Notes: generated by a model from the letters alone, not told the origin. 64,000 bases of DNA from Campylobacter sp. 19-13652 (GCF_019702925.1 NZ_AP024713.1:434001-498000), one strand, 5' to 3'. Counted from the first letter of the stretch, positions 20,518 to 29,333 are shown. Numbers and translations are program-made.

Positions 20518-21299
20518 TAGATTTAAGCAAAAAGCTCCTAAGCACCGTAGGCAGGACAAACGCTAAATATAAAATGATTCAAGGCGGAGACAGGATACTT
20601 TTAGGGCTTAGTGGTGGCAAAGATAGCCTAGCGCTAGCTCACGTGCTAAAGCATATGCAGCGAGTAACCCCTGAAAAGTTTGAATTTAAAGCAGTGACTC
20701 TAAGCTACGGAATGGGCGAGGATTTTAGCTACCTTAGAGACCACTGCGATGAGCATGGCATAGACTGGGAGGGGATAGATAGTACGATATTTGAGACATC
20801 AAAGGAAAAAATACGTAAAAACTCCAGCTTTTGCAGCTTTTTTAGCCGTATGCGTAGAGGCTATCTTTATACGTACGCCTTAGAGCATGGCTATAATAAA
20901 CTAGCCATAGGGCACCATTTAGATGACGCAGTTGAGAGCTTTTTTATGAACTTTACTTACAATGGTGCACTCCGTACCCTAGCTCCAAAATATCGAGCTA
21001 AAAACGGTATAGAAGTCATTCGTCCTTTTATATTTGTGCGAGAGCGACAATTACGTGAGAATGCTGTACGAAACGGGCTAAGCGTAGTGGGTGATGAGGC
21101 GTGTCCTGCAATGAGATTTGATGTTAAAATGCCTCATGCACGAGCTGAGACAAAAGAGCTTTTAAGTGAACTAGAAAAGCAAAATCCAAAGCTTTTTATA
21201 TCACTAAAAGCCGCTTTTGAAAATATCCACTTGGGTACGTTTTTTGCACCTGAGTATCTAAATAAAAACATAGACGGAATGAGCGAGGAGGAGCTTTGA
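20514..21299 (+). CDS. ttcA: TtcA-family tRNA thiolation ATPase
   Basis: This 261-residue PP-loop ATPase has the ATP pyrophosphatase loop LSGGKDS near residue 32 and the GHHLDDAVESFFMN block. It resembles TtcA, which makes 2-thiocytidine at tRNA position 32 with a [4Fe-4S] cluster. The usual CxxC pair is changed: Cys107 is followed by Phe110 (CSFF), and the downstream site has only one cysteine (EACP). The cluster or the function may therefore differ from the E. coli enzyme. It lies inside a tightly overlapping operon. Confidence 0.8.
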   Translation: MIDLSKKLLSTVGRTNAKYKMIQGGDRILLGLSGGKDSLALAHVLKHMQRVTPEKFEFKAVTLSYGMGEDFSYLRDHCDEHGIDWEGIDSTIFETSKEKIRKNSSFCSFFSRMRRGYLYTYALEHGYNKLAIGHHLDDAVESFFMNFTYNGALRTLAPKYRAKNGIEVIRPFIFVRERQLRENAVRNGLSVVGDEACPAMRFDVKMPHARAETKELLSELEKQNPKLFISLKAAFENIHLGTFFAPEYLNKNIDGMSEEEL

Positions 21300-21910
21300 G
21301 TACGAATTTAATCTTATACGCGGTTGCTTACCTGCTGGGGGCTATACCGTTTGGGCTTATTTTGGCTAGGGTTTTTGCTAAAGTTGATATAAAAAATAGC
21401 GGTAGCAAGAGCATAGGGGCAACAAATGTCCTTCGAGTGGTAAAGCAGGAAAATCCTCGACTTGCTAAAATTTTATCAGTTATGACCGTTGTGCTTGACG
21501 CTTTAAAAGGTGTTGCACCTATACTGGTGGCTAGATATATGGGCTTTGATGATAGCGTGCAGTGGGCTATGGCGGTACTTGCGGTTCTTGGACACTGTTA
21601 CTCTCCGTACCTTGGCTTTGAGGGTGGCAAAGGCATAGCCACAGGCGCTGGCGTACTAGCATGCTTTTTGCCGCTTTGTGTTGGTATTGCGCTTATTGCT
21701 TGGTTTTTGGTGGGTAGGCTTTTAAAGGTAAGCTCTCTTGCTAGTCTTACCGCTTTGACCACACTTTTGGTTTCGTCTTTTTTGCTAAATCCTAGCCTTA
21801 GTGGATTAAACACGCAAGCTCCAGTATTAATAATAGCGTTTTTAGTCGTTTATAAGCACATACCAAATATAAAACGGCTCTTTTGCGGAGAAGAAAAAGC
21901 TGTAATATGA
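21296..21910 (+). CDS. plsY: Glycerol-3-phosphate acyltransferase PlsY
   Basis: PlsY is an inner-membrane enzyme that transfers acyl groups from acyl phosphate to glycerol-3-phosphate. It has 204 residues, about five spans, and the motifs GSGATNVLR-like (NSGSKSIGATNVLR), LKGVAPIL and FEGGKGIATGAG. It begins with TTG overlapping the ttcA stop, and its TGA overlaps the folB ATG. Confidence 0.94.
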   Translation: MSTNLILYAVAYLLGAIPFGLILARVFAKVDIKNSGSKSIGATNVLRVVKQENPRLAKILSVMTVVLDALKGVAPILVARYMGFDDSVQWAMAVLAVLGHCYSPYLGFEGGKGIATGAGVLACFLPLCVGIALIAWFLVGRLLKVSSLASLTALTTLLVSSFLLNPSLSGLNTQAPVLIIAFLVVYKHIPNIKRLFCGEEKAVI

Positions 21911-22230
21911 TAACAGTTTTTATAAAAGAGCTTAAATTTAAAGCCATTATCGGACTTTTGGATTTTGAGCGAGTAGACGAGCAAGAAGTCGTAATGTCGG
22001 CAAATATGAGCTCTTTTAACGGCGAGTTTATAGATTACGCTATTGCTTGTGAGATTATTAAAAAAACTGTGCAAAATGGGCGGTTTGAGACAGTTGAAGA
22101 GGCACTTAGCGAGTGTGCTAAAAATTTAAAATCAAGCTTTAGTTTTCTTAAAAGCTTAAGGCTTGAAATTTCAAAGCCAAATATACTGCCAAATACCGTT
22201 GTGGGCGCAAAAATAGAGCTTGAGTTTTAA
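21907..22230 (+). CDS. folB: Dihydroneopterin aldolase
   Basis: A FolB-family protein of 107 residues in folate synthesis. The start at 21907 (MITVFIKELKFKAIIGL) overlaps the plsY stop as ATGA and begins at the conserved strand; a frame from 21883 only adds eight residues inside plsY. The LDFERVDEQEV and VEEALSECAKNL stretches fit the family, though conservation is modest. Confidence 0.82.
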   Translation: MITVFIKELKFKAIIGLLDFERVDEQEVVMSANMSSFNGEFIDYAIACEIIKKTVQNGRFETVEEALSECAKNLKSSFSFLKSLRLEISKPNILPNTVVGAKIELEF

Positions 22231-22383
22231 AAGCCTATTTTAGCCTGTTTTTTAATTTTTAAATAACTAATCTTATTTTTAGAATTTCGTCCTCTGTTTT
22301 TAGTCTTTGTCGTTTATCTTTCCCATAGTTTGCCACTTTTGTTAATGTGCAGATATTTTATTTTAAAAAAACATTAAAATATC

Positions 22384-22412
22384 TTGAAATATTGCTTAAA
22401 CTATGCTATAAT
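22384..22412 (+). promoter_or_regulatory. Predicted promoter of the response regulator operon
   Basis: TTGAAA at 22384-22389 and TATAAT at 22407-22412 are separated by 17 bp, a nearly ideal sigma-70 promoter and the best in the window. It lies about 30 bp before the regulator start, with AAAGGA as ribosome binding site. Confidence 0.65.
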
Positions 22413-22441
22413 CCGCCTTAAATTTTTAAAAGGATATTAAA

Positions 22442-23113
22442 ATGCGAATCTTGATAGTCGAGGACGAAACAACACTTGGCAAGACGATAGCTGAAGGACT
22501 TGGGGAGTTTGGCTACCAAACTGATAGCTCAGAAAATTTTAAAGACGCTGAGTATTATATAGGTATACGAAATTATGATCTAGTTTTAACTGACTGGATG
22601 CTTCCTGATGGGGATGGAGTTGATTTAATTAATACAATAAAGCAAAAATCTCCTCGCACAGCTGTTGTAGTAATCTCTGCAAAAGATGACAGGGATAGTG
22701 AAATAAAGGCACTTCGTGCTGGAGCTGATGATTATATTAAAAAGCCATTTGATTTTGATGTATTAGTGGCTCGCATAGAGGCTAGGCTTCGCTTTGGTGG
22801 CACAAATACCATTAAAATTGATGATCTAATTATCGACCCAGATGAGGAGAAAATCACCTATAAAGGGCAAGATATAGAGCTAAAAGGTAAGCCGTTTGAG
22901 GTGCTTACACACTTAGCTCGCCACTCAGATCAAATAGTGAGCAAAGAGCAGCTTCTTGATGCGATTTGGGAGGAGCCAGAGCTTGTAACTCCAAATGTAA
23001 TCGAAGTTGCTATCAATCAAATTCGCCAAAAAATGGATAAGCCTCTAGGCATATCTACAATCGAAACGGTAAGAAGACGCGGATATAGATTTTGCTTTCC
23101 GAAAAAAGCCTAA
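22442..23113 (+). CDS. cosR: OmpR-family response regulator of the CosR/HsrA type
   Basis: A 223-residue regulator with a receiver domain (1-115) and a winged-helix DNA-binding domain (125-220). From memory, the second half (KPFEVLTHLARHSDQIVSKE and onward) is almost identical to C. jejuni CosR and Helicobacter HsrA, essential regulators of oxidative stress genes. Those are described as orphans with an atypical receiver. Here the receiver looks canonical: E7-D8, phosphoacceptor D51 in LTDWMLPDGDG, S79 and K101. A kinase gene follows directly, overlapping by 22 bp. Confidence 0.85.
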   Translation: MRILIVEDETTLGKTIAEGLGEFGYQTDSSENFKDAEYYIGIRNYDLVLTDWMLPDGDGVDLINTIKQKSPRTAVVVISAKDDRDSEIKALRAGADDYIKKPFDFDVLVARIEARLRFGGTNTIKIDDLIIDPDEEKITYKGQDIELKGKPFEVLTHLARHSDQIVSKEQLLDAIWEEPELVTPNVIEVAINQIRQKMDKPLGISTIETVRRRGYRFCFPKKA

Positions 23114-24378
23114 GACTTAGATTTATTCTCCAGCTAGCCTCAGCTTCTATGATGCTGGTGGCTATCATAACGGTAATGCTTTATTATTATATTCGCGTTA
23201 CCATTTATGAAAGTGTGGTGCAGGAGCTTAAATTTAATGCTGAAATTTTAACCAAGCAGATAAATCTAGAGCCTCCTATGGCTGGGCATTTTACCCTTAG
23301 TACTCTAAGTGATGGTAGCACTGATGTTGAGATTGTTGCTGGAGTGCTGGCCCAGTCTAAGCCACACTATAAATTTTATGAATCAGGTGGGCGCAATTAC
23401 CTCGTGCTTTACCACCCTTATGTAAGTGGTAAATACTTAAGACTAAGCAGAGACGCTACTTTGCAAAAACGCCTAATAGATCAAATTCTTGTAGATATTA
23501 TTATAGTTAGTGCGTCTGCGCTTTTTCTTATTGTATTTTACGCTCTATTTTTATCCAGGATGCTGCTCGTGCCAGTTAGGCTTTTATCTGCTAGAATAGT
23601 AAATATAAACGAGCATTTTTTACAAGAAATAGACCTAAAGGGGCTTCCTGTAGAATTTAAACCTCTTGGCAAAAGCATAAATAAGCTAATCGGCAGGATT
23701 AAGACATTTGTCGGCTATCAAAAAGAGCTTTTTATAGGTGTTGCGCATGAGCTAAAGACGCCGCTAGCTGTAATGAAAACCAAAAACGAAGTAACGCTAA
23801 TAAAGCCACGCGAAAGCGAAAAATACATAGAGGCTTTGCGTGCAAATAACGAGGCTATAAATTCGATGAATGCCATGATAGGCTCGATTTTAGAGATAGG
23901 GAGGCAAGAGGGCGCACAGTTTGAGGAGCCTAGAGAGATTGATATAGTTGCATTTTTAACAGAAATGGCAAATAATTTTAAAATCCTAGCTCATCAGGAA
24001 AAAAAGCATATCAAACTAGAGCTAATGCCTTCTAAATTAAAGGTGCTGATTCAGCCGACACTCTTAATGCATATAATACAAAATTTCGTCCAAAATGCTA
24101 TTAAATTTTCCCCAGAACAAAGCGATATAATCATAAAAAGCTCTTTAGTGGGTGATGAGTTTAGGGTAATGGTGCTTGATAATGGTAAGGGGATAGATGA
24201 GAGTGCGGATTTATTTGCGCCGTTTAAAAGATACGGCAACAAGCCTGGTGCTGGGCTTGGGCTTTTTTTGGCTAAGGGTGCAGCTGATGCGCTAGGTGCC
24301 ACGGTGTCTTTGAAAAATAGAAAAGATAGTAATGGTGCAGAGGCAACATTAATCATAAATATACAAAGGGCAAATTAA
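23092..24378 (+). CDS. Sensor histidine kinase
   Basis: A 428-residue membrane kinase. It has a span at about 12-35, a periplasmic sensor of about 95 residues, a second span at about 135-160, a HAMP-like linker and the HisKA/HATPase core. The H box VAHELKTPLAVMK, N box QNFVQNAIKFSP, DNGKGID and GAGLGLFLA are all intact. TTG at 23092, inside the regulator gene, is the only plausible start before the first span. The overlap makes it the likely partner of the CosR-like regulator. Confidence 0.88.
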   Translation: MLSEKSLRLRFILQLASASMMLVAIITVMLYYYIRVTIYESVVQELKFNAEILTKQINLEPPMAGHFTLSTLSDGSTDVEIVAGVLAQSKPHYKFYESGGRNYLVLYHPYVSGKYLRLSRDATLQKRLIDQILVDIIIVSASALFLIVFYALFLSRMLLVPVRLLSARIVNINEHFLQEIDLKGLPVEFKPLGKSINKLIGRIKTFVGYQKELFIGVAHELKTPLAVMKTKNEVTLIKPRESEKYIEALRANNEAINSMNAMIGSILEIGRQEGAQFEEPREIDIVAFLTEMANNFKILAHQEKKHIKLELMPSKLKVLIQPTLLMHIIQNFVQNAIKFSPEQSDIIIKSSLVGDEFRVMVLDNGKGIDESADLFAPFKRYGNKPGAGLGLFLAKGAADALGATVSLKNRKDSNGAEATLIINIQRAN

Positions 24379-25874
24379 TGGCAAAACGCACGGCGGTGAT
24401 AGATTTAGGCTCAAATTCAATGCGACTTGCGATTTATGAGCGTACGAGTCGTTGGGCGTTTTTTACCCTTGCTGAGTTTAAGACAAAGGTGCGTTTAGCG
24501 TCTGGTGGATATAATAGCGCTGGGGAAATTTCAAAGGCGAGCATGCAGCGTGCGATTGATGGTTTTTGCGAGTTTGCCCAAATAGCTAAGGCTCATAAAT
24601 GCCATAAAATTTATGCAGTCGGCACTTCTGCTTTGCGTGATGCTCCAAATTCAAGTGAGCTTATATCAGCAGTAAAGCGCGAATGCAATATAAATTTAAA
24701 GGTAATAGACGGCAAAATGGAGGCTATACTTGGCGCGACGGCTGCGGCAAATTTATTAGCACCATTTAAAAAGGGCGTTACCATAGATATAGGTGGTGGT
24801 AGTACCGAGCTTGCTCTTGTTGAAAACGGACGAATATGCAAGGCAATATCTTTAAATTTAGGCACGGTTCGCCTAAAAGAGCTATTTTTTGACAATAAAA
24901 ACACAGCAAATTTAAAATCATTTTTAGCAGACGCGATAAAGGGCGTGATAGATGATTTTCGCTGTGAAAACATCATAGCCATAGGTGGCAGCCTACGTGC
25001 GCTTAGTAGCGCTATAATCTCAAGAGAACGCTACCCTATAAGTACGCTTCATAATTTTGAATATAAGCTTAGCGTGCATGAGGAGTATCTAAGTTCGGTT
25101 GCAAATTCTACAGTTTTGGGGCTTGAGCGACTGAGCATTAAAAAAGAGCGCTTTGACACTATTAGAGAGGGGGCACATATATTTTTAGCTGTAGCTAAAG
25201 CCCTTGGAGTAAAAAGAGTAATAACCAGCGGCGTGGGCGTGCGCGAGGGCGTGTTTTTAAATGATTTTTTAGGGCTTTATCTTAATAAAAGAGCTGAGGT
25301 AAAAAGTGGTGAACTTGGGTTAATGCTCGCTAAGTTTGCAAATGGGTTAAATCCTGGACTAAAATCCCTAATAGACCGTTTTAACGTAAATCCTAATAGA
25401 AATATCAAAAACTACGCAAAAGCGATTTTTGAGGCACTTTCGCCAGTGCATAAGCTCGAAAATTGCTATATTCAAGAGCTTTTAACTGCGTCAAAGCTCA
25501 TAAACATAGGCTCAAATATAGGCTTTTATAATGATCACAAAAACTCAGCTTATATAGTTTTAAATTCCTTAAACTACGGCTATACTCACGAGCAAAAAGC
25601 TCTCATAGCCGCGATAATCGGCACAAACGGCAAAAAAAGCGTATACGAATATGATAAGCTAGAAAAGCTCCTGCCCCCTGCTTATGTGGTGCGATGGCTT
25701 AGCTTTATGCTCTATTTGGCTCGTGCGCTTGATATATCTTGCGCTGGGGCAAAGCTCGAGTTTACCTACGAAAATCAAGCTCTTAGCATCATAGGTGGCA
25801 GAGGGCTAAGCCTAGCTAAAGATGAGATAAAAAAGCTAGCAAAGCCAGATACTTTTGCTATTTCGTTTGTGTAG
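24378..25874 (+). CDS. ppx: Exopolyphosphatase / pppGpp phosphohydrolase
   Basis: A 498-residue Ppx/GppA family enzyme that shortens polyphosphate or converts pppGpp to ppGpp. The N-terminal actin-like fold carries AVIDLGSNSMRLAIYE, TSALRDAPNS and IDIGGGSTELAL; the C-terminal part (from about 310) corresponds to the helical HD-like domain. It overlaps the kinase by one base, so stress signalling and polyphosphate use may be cotranscribed. Ppx and GppA cannot be told apart here. Confidence 0.9.
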   Translation: MAKRTAVIDLGSNSMRLAIYERTSRWAFFTLAEFKTKVRLASGGYNSAGEISKASMQRAIDGFCEFAQIAKAHKCHKIYAVGTSALRDAPNSSELISAVKRECNINLKVIDGKMEAILGATAAANLLAPFKKGVTIDIGGGSTELALVENGRICKAISLNLGTVRLKELFFDNKNTANLKSFLADAIKGVIDDFRCENIIAIGGSLRALSSAIISRERYPISTLHNFEYKLSVHEEYLSSVANSTVLGLERLSIKKERFDTIREGAHIFLAVAKALGVKRVITSGVGVREGVFLNDFLGLYLNKRAEVKSGELGLMLAKFANGLNPGLKSLIDRFNVNPNRNIKNYAKAIFEALSPVHKLENCYIQELLTASKLINIGSNIGFYNDHKNSAYIVLNSLNYGYTHEQKALIAAIIGTNGKKSVYEYDKLEKLLPPAYVVRWLSFMLYLARALDISCAGAKLEFTYENQALSIIGGRGLSLAKDEIKKLAKPDTFAISFV

Positions 25875-25886
25875 TTAAATTTATTC

Positions 25887-26079
25887 TAAACATACTTACA
25901 TCTACTGCACTTGCCCTCATGGCAGCGTCTATTTCAGCCTGTTCTAGCTGCGATTTTTTCTCCTCTATAAGCTCAGAGAGAGTATCTCTAAGAGCGTTTA
26001 GCTTTGCTGCTTGCTCTTTTTTCTTGTCCCCTTCTAGGCTTTTTAGTTGCGCAAAAGTAGTGGTTAAAAAGCCCTTTTT
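25887..26079 (-). pseudogene. pheS: Duplicated internal fragment of pheS
   Basis: These 193 bp align without gaps to 48831-49023 inside the intact pheS gene, with about 8 differences by eye (about 96% identity). The fragment covers residues of about 27 to 90 of PheS, on the same strand as the real gene. There is no start codon: TAA lies in frame a few codons upstream of the homology. The frame runs on into antisense of ppx, so no stop bounds it properly. It is a scar, not a gene. Confidence 0.9.
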
Positions 26080-26243
26080 TACATCTTTACAATATAGTTA
26101 CTATTTTTAGCTATTGCAAAGCTTGATATAAAATTTGGAAAATACTCTAAATAAAGCCTGCTAGTTTTTATGCGGCTAATTGCAGGCGGATATATTTGTC
26201 TACTCCATTTTGCTAGGCTTTGTCTGATACTTTTAATAAACAT
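26079..26243 (-). CDS. Small ORF ending exactly at the pheS scar
   Basis: A 54-residue frame from ATG at 26243 begins MFIKSIRQSLAKWSRQIYPP. It has varied, natural-looking composition but no clear ribosome binding site, and I recognise no family. Its stop falls on the first base of the pheS fragment, so it may be the 5' part of a gene cut by whatever placed the fragment. It could equally be noise. Confidence 0.25.
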   Translation of the reverse strand: MFIKSIRQSLAKWSRQIYPPAISRIKTSRLYLEYFPNFISSFAIAKNSNYIVKM

Positions 26244-26628
26244 CGACTACGCTGACCGTATACGCTCGTTTTAAATAAACTGCACTTCGTTTGTTTTTGT
26301 AGAAGCTACGTCTTAAAGAAGCTCGCTTTAGCTTTATGTGTGCAAGCGCAGCTACCCTGCTAGGGTAATATAATACGTAGTATTTTTGTAAACTAAAGAG
26401 TAGCTTTATTAAATAAGCGAAACCAGACATCGTGCTGCAATATGAGCGATTAATAAGCCACTTATATGCACGGCGCATAGCCTATAAATTTCATAATCGC
26501 ACGCATGAGGCAGATTTTGCGTGAGTTAAGTTTATCATATTTAGCCTGGTTAGGTTAGGTTGTTATTAGAATTTAATAAAGCAGCTAAAGCCCTCTGGGG
26601 CGAGCGCTAGATTAAAGCCTATCATAGT
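26244..26628. other. Spacer, possibly decayed sequence
   Basis: About 385 bp without a convincing gene. A minus-strand frame at 26233-26478 (81 codons) is rich in Tyr, Arg and Lys, lacks a ribosome binding site and looks like translated noncoding sequence. The stretch contains several short near-repeats (for example GAAGCTACGTCTTAAAGAAGC at 26309-26329), but no mobile element can be recognised. Confidence 0.4.
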
Positions 26629-27903
26629 CTAAGTCAAAAGCTTTAAAAGTAGCTTTTGATACAGCATTACCCCGCTTTCTAAAACCCCCTCGTCAAAGTC
26701 AAAATCGCTGCTATGATGCCCTGCTTTTATATCAGCCCCTAGGATAAAATAGCATGCCTTGCCTCCGCATTCTTGTACTCGGCGGATAAGCAGTGTAGCG
26801 TCCTCGCTAGCGTTAAATTCTCTCGTTTTAATTACAGTGCTAAAGCGATTTTTAAGCTCCTTGTCATCTTTTAAAACCCCATCTAAAAGCTCTGTCAACT
26901 CTTTTGAGTTTTCTAATTCGCACGCTTCGCCTACGATTTGTATGTCGCACTCCACATCCCACGCCTGCGCGCTAGAAAGAGCGATTGCGCGCACCCTTTC
27001 TAGCATATAGGCGTTTATTTGACTTGTCTCACCCCTTACTTCTATTTCTAGTTTTGCACTATCTGCTATGACGTTTCGTCCGCTTCCAGCCTCAATGCGT
27101 CCCACATTTATGCGACTCATTCCAGCGCCGTGCCTTGAGATTGCGTGCATTTGTGTTACAGCAAAGCAAGCAGCCAGTAGGGCGTTTTTGCCCTCATTTG
27201 GGCTTGCGCCAGCATGCGATGCCAAGCCTTTAAATTTAACGTCAACCTTGCTCGTGCATAAGAAATTTGTCGGATTTATCACTATCTCGCCACTTTTTGC
27301 ACAAAATCCAATATGACATGCCATAAGATAGTCTAAATCATCTAGCACGCCGCTATTCGCCACTGCTGCCCCGCCTCTTACGCCCTCTTCGGCTGGTTGA
27401 AAAATGAGCTTTATTTTGCCGTTTAGCAGGTGCTTATTTTGGCTTATAAATTTCGCCACCCCAAGCCCTATACTAATATGCCCATCATGTCCGCATGAGT
27501 GCATTCTGCCTTCGTTTTTAGAGGCAAATCCAAGCTTTTGTGGTGCGTGCGACGGGTTTTTACTCTCGCTTACACACACGCAGTCTATATCAAATCTAAG
27601 CCCAATACTAGCCCCAGCTCTACCACTGTCAAAGACGCACACACAGCCAGTTATCTCTCCTAGTGCGTCAATAATTTCCTCTTTTGCTCCGTTTTTAAGC
27701 GCCATTTGCCTGCTTGCCTTTACGGCGTCTACGTCTCGTCCACGTAAAAAGCTCTCGTTTATGCACTCTTTTTGGGTTAGAATTTCAAAGCAGTCAAGCT
27801 CTTTTACGTATTCAATAATCTTTGCTGTAGTGTAAAACTCCTCCCATCCTGCCTCAGGATAAGCATGAAATTCACGCCTGAGCCTGCTTAAGCACTCTTT
27901 CAT
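26629..27903 (-). CDS. abgA: M20 family amidohydrolase, AbgA-like
   Basis: A 424-residue zinc peptidase of the M20D group. It has MHSCGHDGHISIGLG and FQPAEEGVRGG with the metal-binding Cys, His and Glu, and a late GHHSSDFDFDE. From memory it aligns over its length with E. coli AbgA, which splits p-aminobenzoyl-glutamate; C. jejuni HipO is a more distant relative. I choose ATG at 27903, eight bases after GGAG; GTG at 27912 is the alternative. It overlaps the symporter gene, so both are translated together. Confidence 0.8.
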   Translation of the reverse strand: MKECLSRLRREFHAYPEAGWEEFYTTAKIIEYVKELDCFEILTQKECINESFLRGRDVDAVKASRQMALKNGAKEEIIDALGEITGCVCVFDSGRAGASIGLRFDIDCVCVSESKNPSHAPQKLGFASKNEGRMHSCGHDGHISIGLGVAKFISQNKHLLNGKIKLIFQPAEEGVRGGAAVANSGVLDDLDYLMACHIGFCAKSGEIVINPTNFLCTSKVDVKFKGLASHAGASPNEGKNALLAACFAVTQMHAISRHGAGMSRINVGRIEAGSGRNVIADSAKLEIEVRGETSQINAYMLERVRAIALSSAQAWDVECDIQIVGEACELENSKELTELLDGVLKDDKELKNRFSTVIKTREFNASEDATLLIRRVQECGGKACYFILGADIKAGHHSSDFDFDEGVLESGVMLYQKLLLKLLT

Positions 27904-29194
27904 TTTCATCACTCCATTTTGACATATCTATGCTATTTTGGCTCTTTGCTATAGCCAAAGTCCCCATTATATCGCCTGTTACATTCATGCTTGTTCGTCC
28001 CATATCAAGAAGTGCGTCAATGCCTAGTATCATGCCATAAGCCACCGCTATTGTGCTATTTGCTTCTACCTTTAGCCCTATACTCTCAAGCACCATAATA
28101 AGCATTATAGCCCCAGCCCCTGGTACTCCAGCTGTACCTATGGAGGCGAGTAGGGAGGTTAGGATTATGCTTATATATGCGCTTGCATTTAGTTCTATGC
28201 CAGCTAAATTTGCTATAAATGTTACGCAAACTCCTAAACATATGGTGGTTCCGTCCATGTTTATTGTAGCCCCAAGTGGTAGGGTGAAGCTCGAAAGATG
28301 GCGTGAGATACCCATTCGTTCTTGCGCTGTTTGAATTGATATGGGTATGCTAGTGGCTGATGAGCGCGTGATAAAGGCTGTAAGCATGGGTAGTCTTACT
28401 TTTTTGATAAATTTAATCGGATTTAGCTTAAGAAAAAGACAGATGCCAAAATAGACTATGGCTATTTGGGCTATAAAACCAGCATACACAGTCATAGTCA
28501 TATCAGCAAGAGTACCAAATGCCTCTTTTCCATTTTTGGCAAATACTACAAAAATAAGCGAAAATACCCCTATGGGCGCATACTGCATGACCCATCCCAC
28601 TATTTTAAAAATAACTGCGCTTATGCCTTCAAAGAATTTAAAAACCAGCCCAGACGCCTCTTTTATACTCGCATCCTTGCTGTTTTTACAAAATGCCAGC
28701 GCTATGCCAAAAATTGCACAGAAAAATACGCTAGGCAGGACTTCTTGGTGGGCTATGGTGTTAAAGGGGTTTGTTGGGATTAGGCTTAAAAGCACGGAAA
28801 GGAGGTTTGGCATTTGAGGGTTTGGACTCGGAGCTTCGTGGATTTGCAAGTCTACGTTAGCGCCTGTTGCTAGTAGCGCTGATATACCAAGCCCTATGAT
28901 TATGGCGCATATTGATGTAAGTGTATAAAAGGCTATGATTTTTATGCCTATTTTGCCTATATTAGAGGGCAAAATGCTTGCCATTCCTACTATCAAAGAG
29001 CAGGAAACTACGGGCATTACGAGCATTTTTAAAAGCCTGATAAAGATATCTCCTAGTGTTGAGAATATATCAAGAGCCATACTTATGCCCTGCTGATTTG
29101 GGAAAATAAGCCCACAAATGAGCCCTAGTACAAGTGCTATGAGAATTCTTAAAAGTAAATTTGTCCTGATATAGATTTTAAAAATTTCACTCAT
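27872..29194 (-). CDS. Dicarboxylate/amino acid:cation symporter (DAACS family)
   Basis: A 440-residue membrane transporter with about eight spans. The re-entrant loop and substrate site carry TRSSATSIPIS, PLGATINMDGTTI, GVPGAGAIMLI and the D/N/R cluster of GMILGIDALLDMGRTSMNV. This is the GltP/DctA/SstT family, which brings in glutamate, aspartate, C4-dicarboxylates or serine with Na+ or H+. The substrate cannot be read from sequence alone. The AbgA-like hydrolase downstream suggests a glutamate or peptide link. Confidence 0.9.
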   Translation of the reverse strand: MSEIFKIYIRTNLLLRILIALVLGLICGLIFPNQQGISMALDIFSTLGDIFIRLLKMLVMPVVSCSLIVGMASILPSNIGKIGIKIIAFYTLTSICAIIIGLGISALLATGANVDLQIHEAPSPNPQMPNLLSVLLSLIPTNPFNTIAHQEVLPSVFFCAIFGIALAFCKNSKDASIKEASGLVFKFFEGISAVIFKIVGWVMQYAPIGVFSLIFVVFAKNGKEAFGTLADMTMTVYAGFIAQIAIVYFGICLFLKLNPIKFIKKVRLPMLTAFITRSSATSIPISIQTAQERMGISRHLSSFTLPLGATINMDGTTICLGVCVTFIANLAGIELNASAYISIILTSLLASIGTAGVPGAGAIMLIMVLESIGLKVEANSTIAVAYGMILGIDALLDMGRTSMNVTGDIMGTLAIAKSQNSIDMSKWSDENERVLKQAQA

Positions 29195-29298
29195 GGGATT
29201 TTATATCTTTCATTTAGGCTTTATTTTTTATTTATAATATTACATTAACTAAAATTAAACAAGACTTATCTATTTGCCTGTTTTAAGCACAAACTCGC

Positions 29299-29304
29299 TA
29301 AAAT
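29299..29304 (+). promoter_or_regulatory. Predicted -10 box of the argH promoter
   Basis: TAAAAT in gcTAAAATgg lies 30 bp before the argH ATG; AAAAGGA at 29321-29327 is the ribosome binding site. The promoter is divergent from the symporter gene. Confidence 0.5.
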
Positions 29305-29333
29305 GGTGCTTTAAATTTAAAAAAGGAATACAT

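Noticed and set aside
26233-26478. 81-codon minus-strand frame
   Set aside because: No ribosome binding site, Arg/Tyr/Lys-heavy composition and no recognisable motif; kept only as part of the spacer note.
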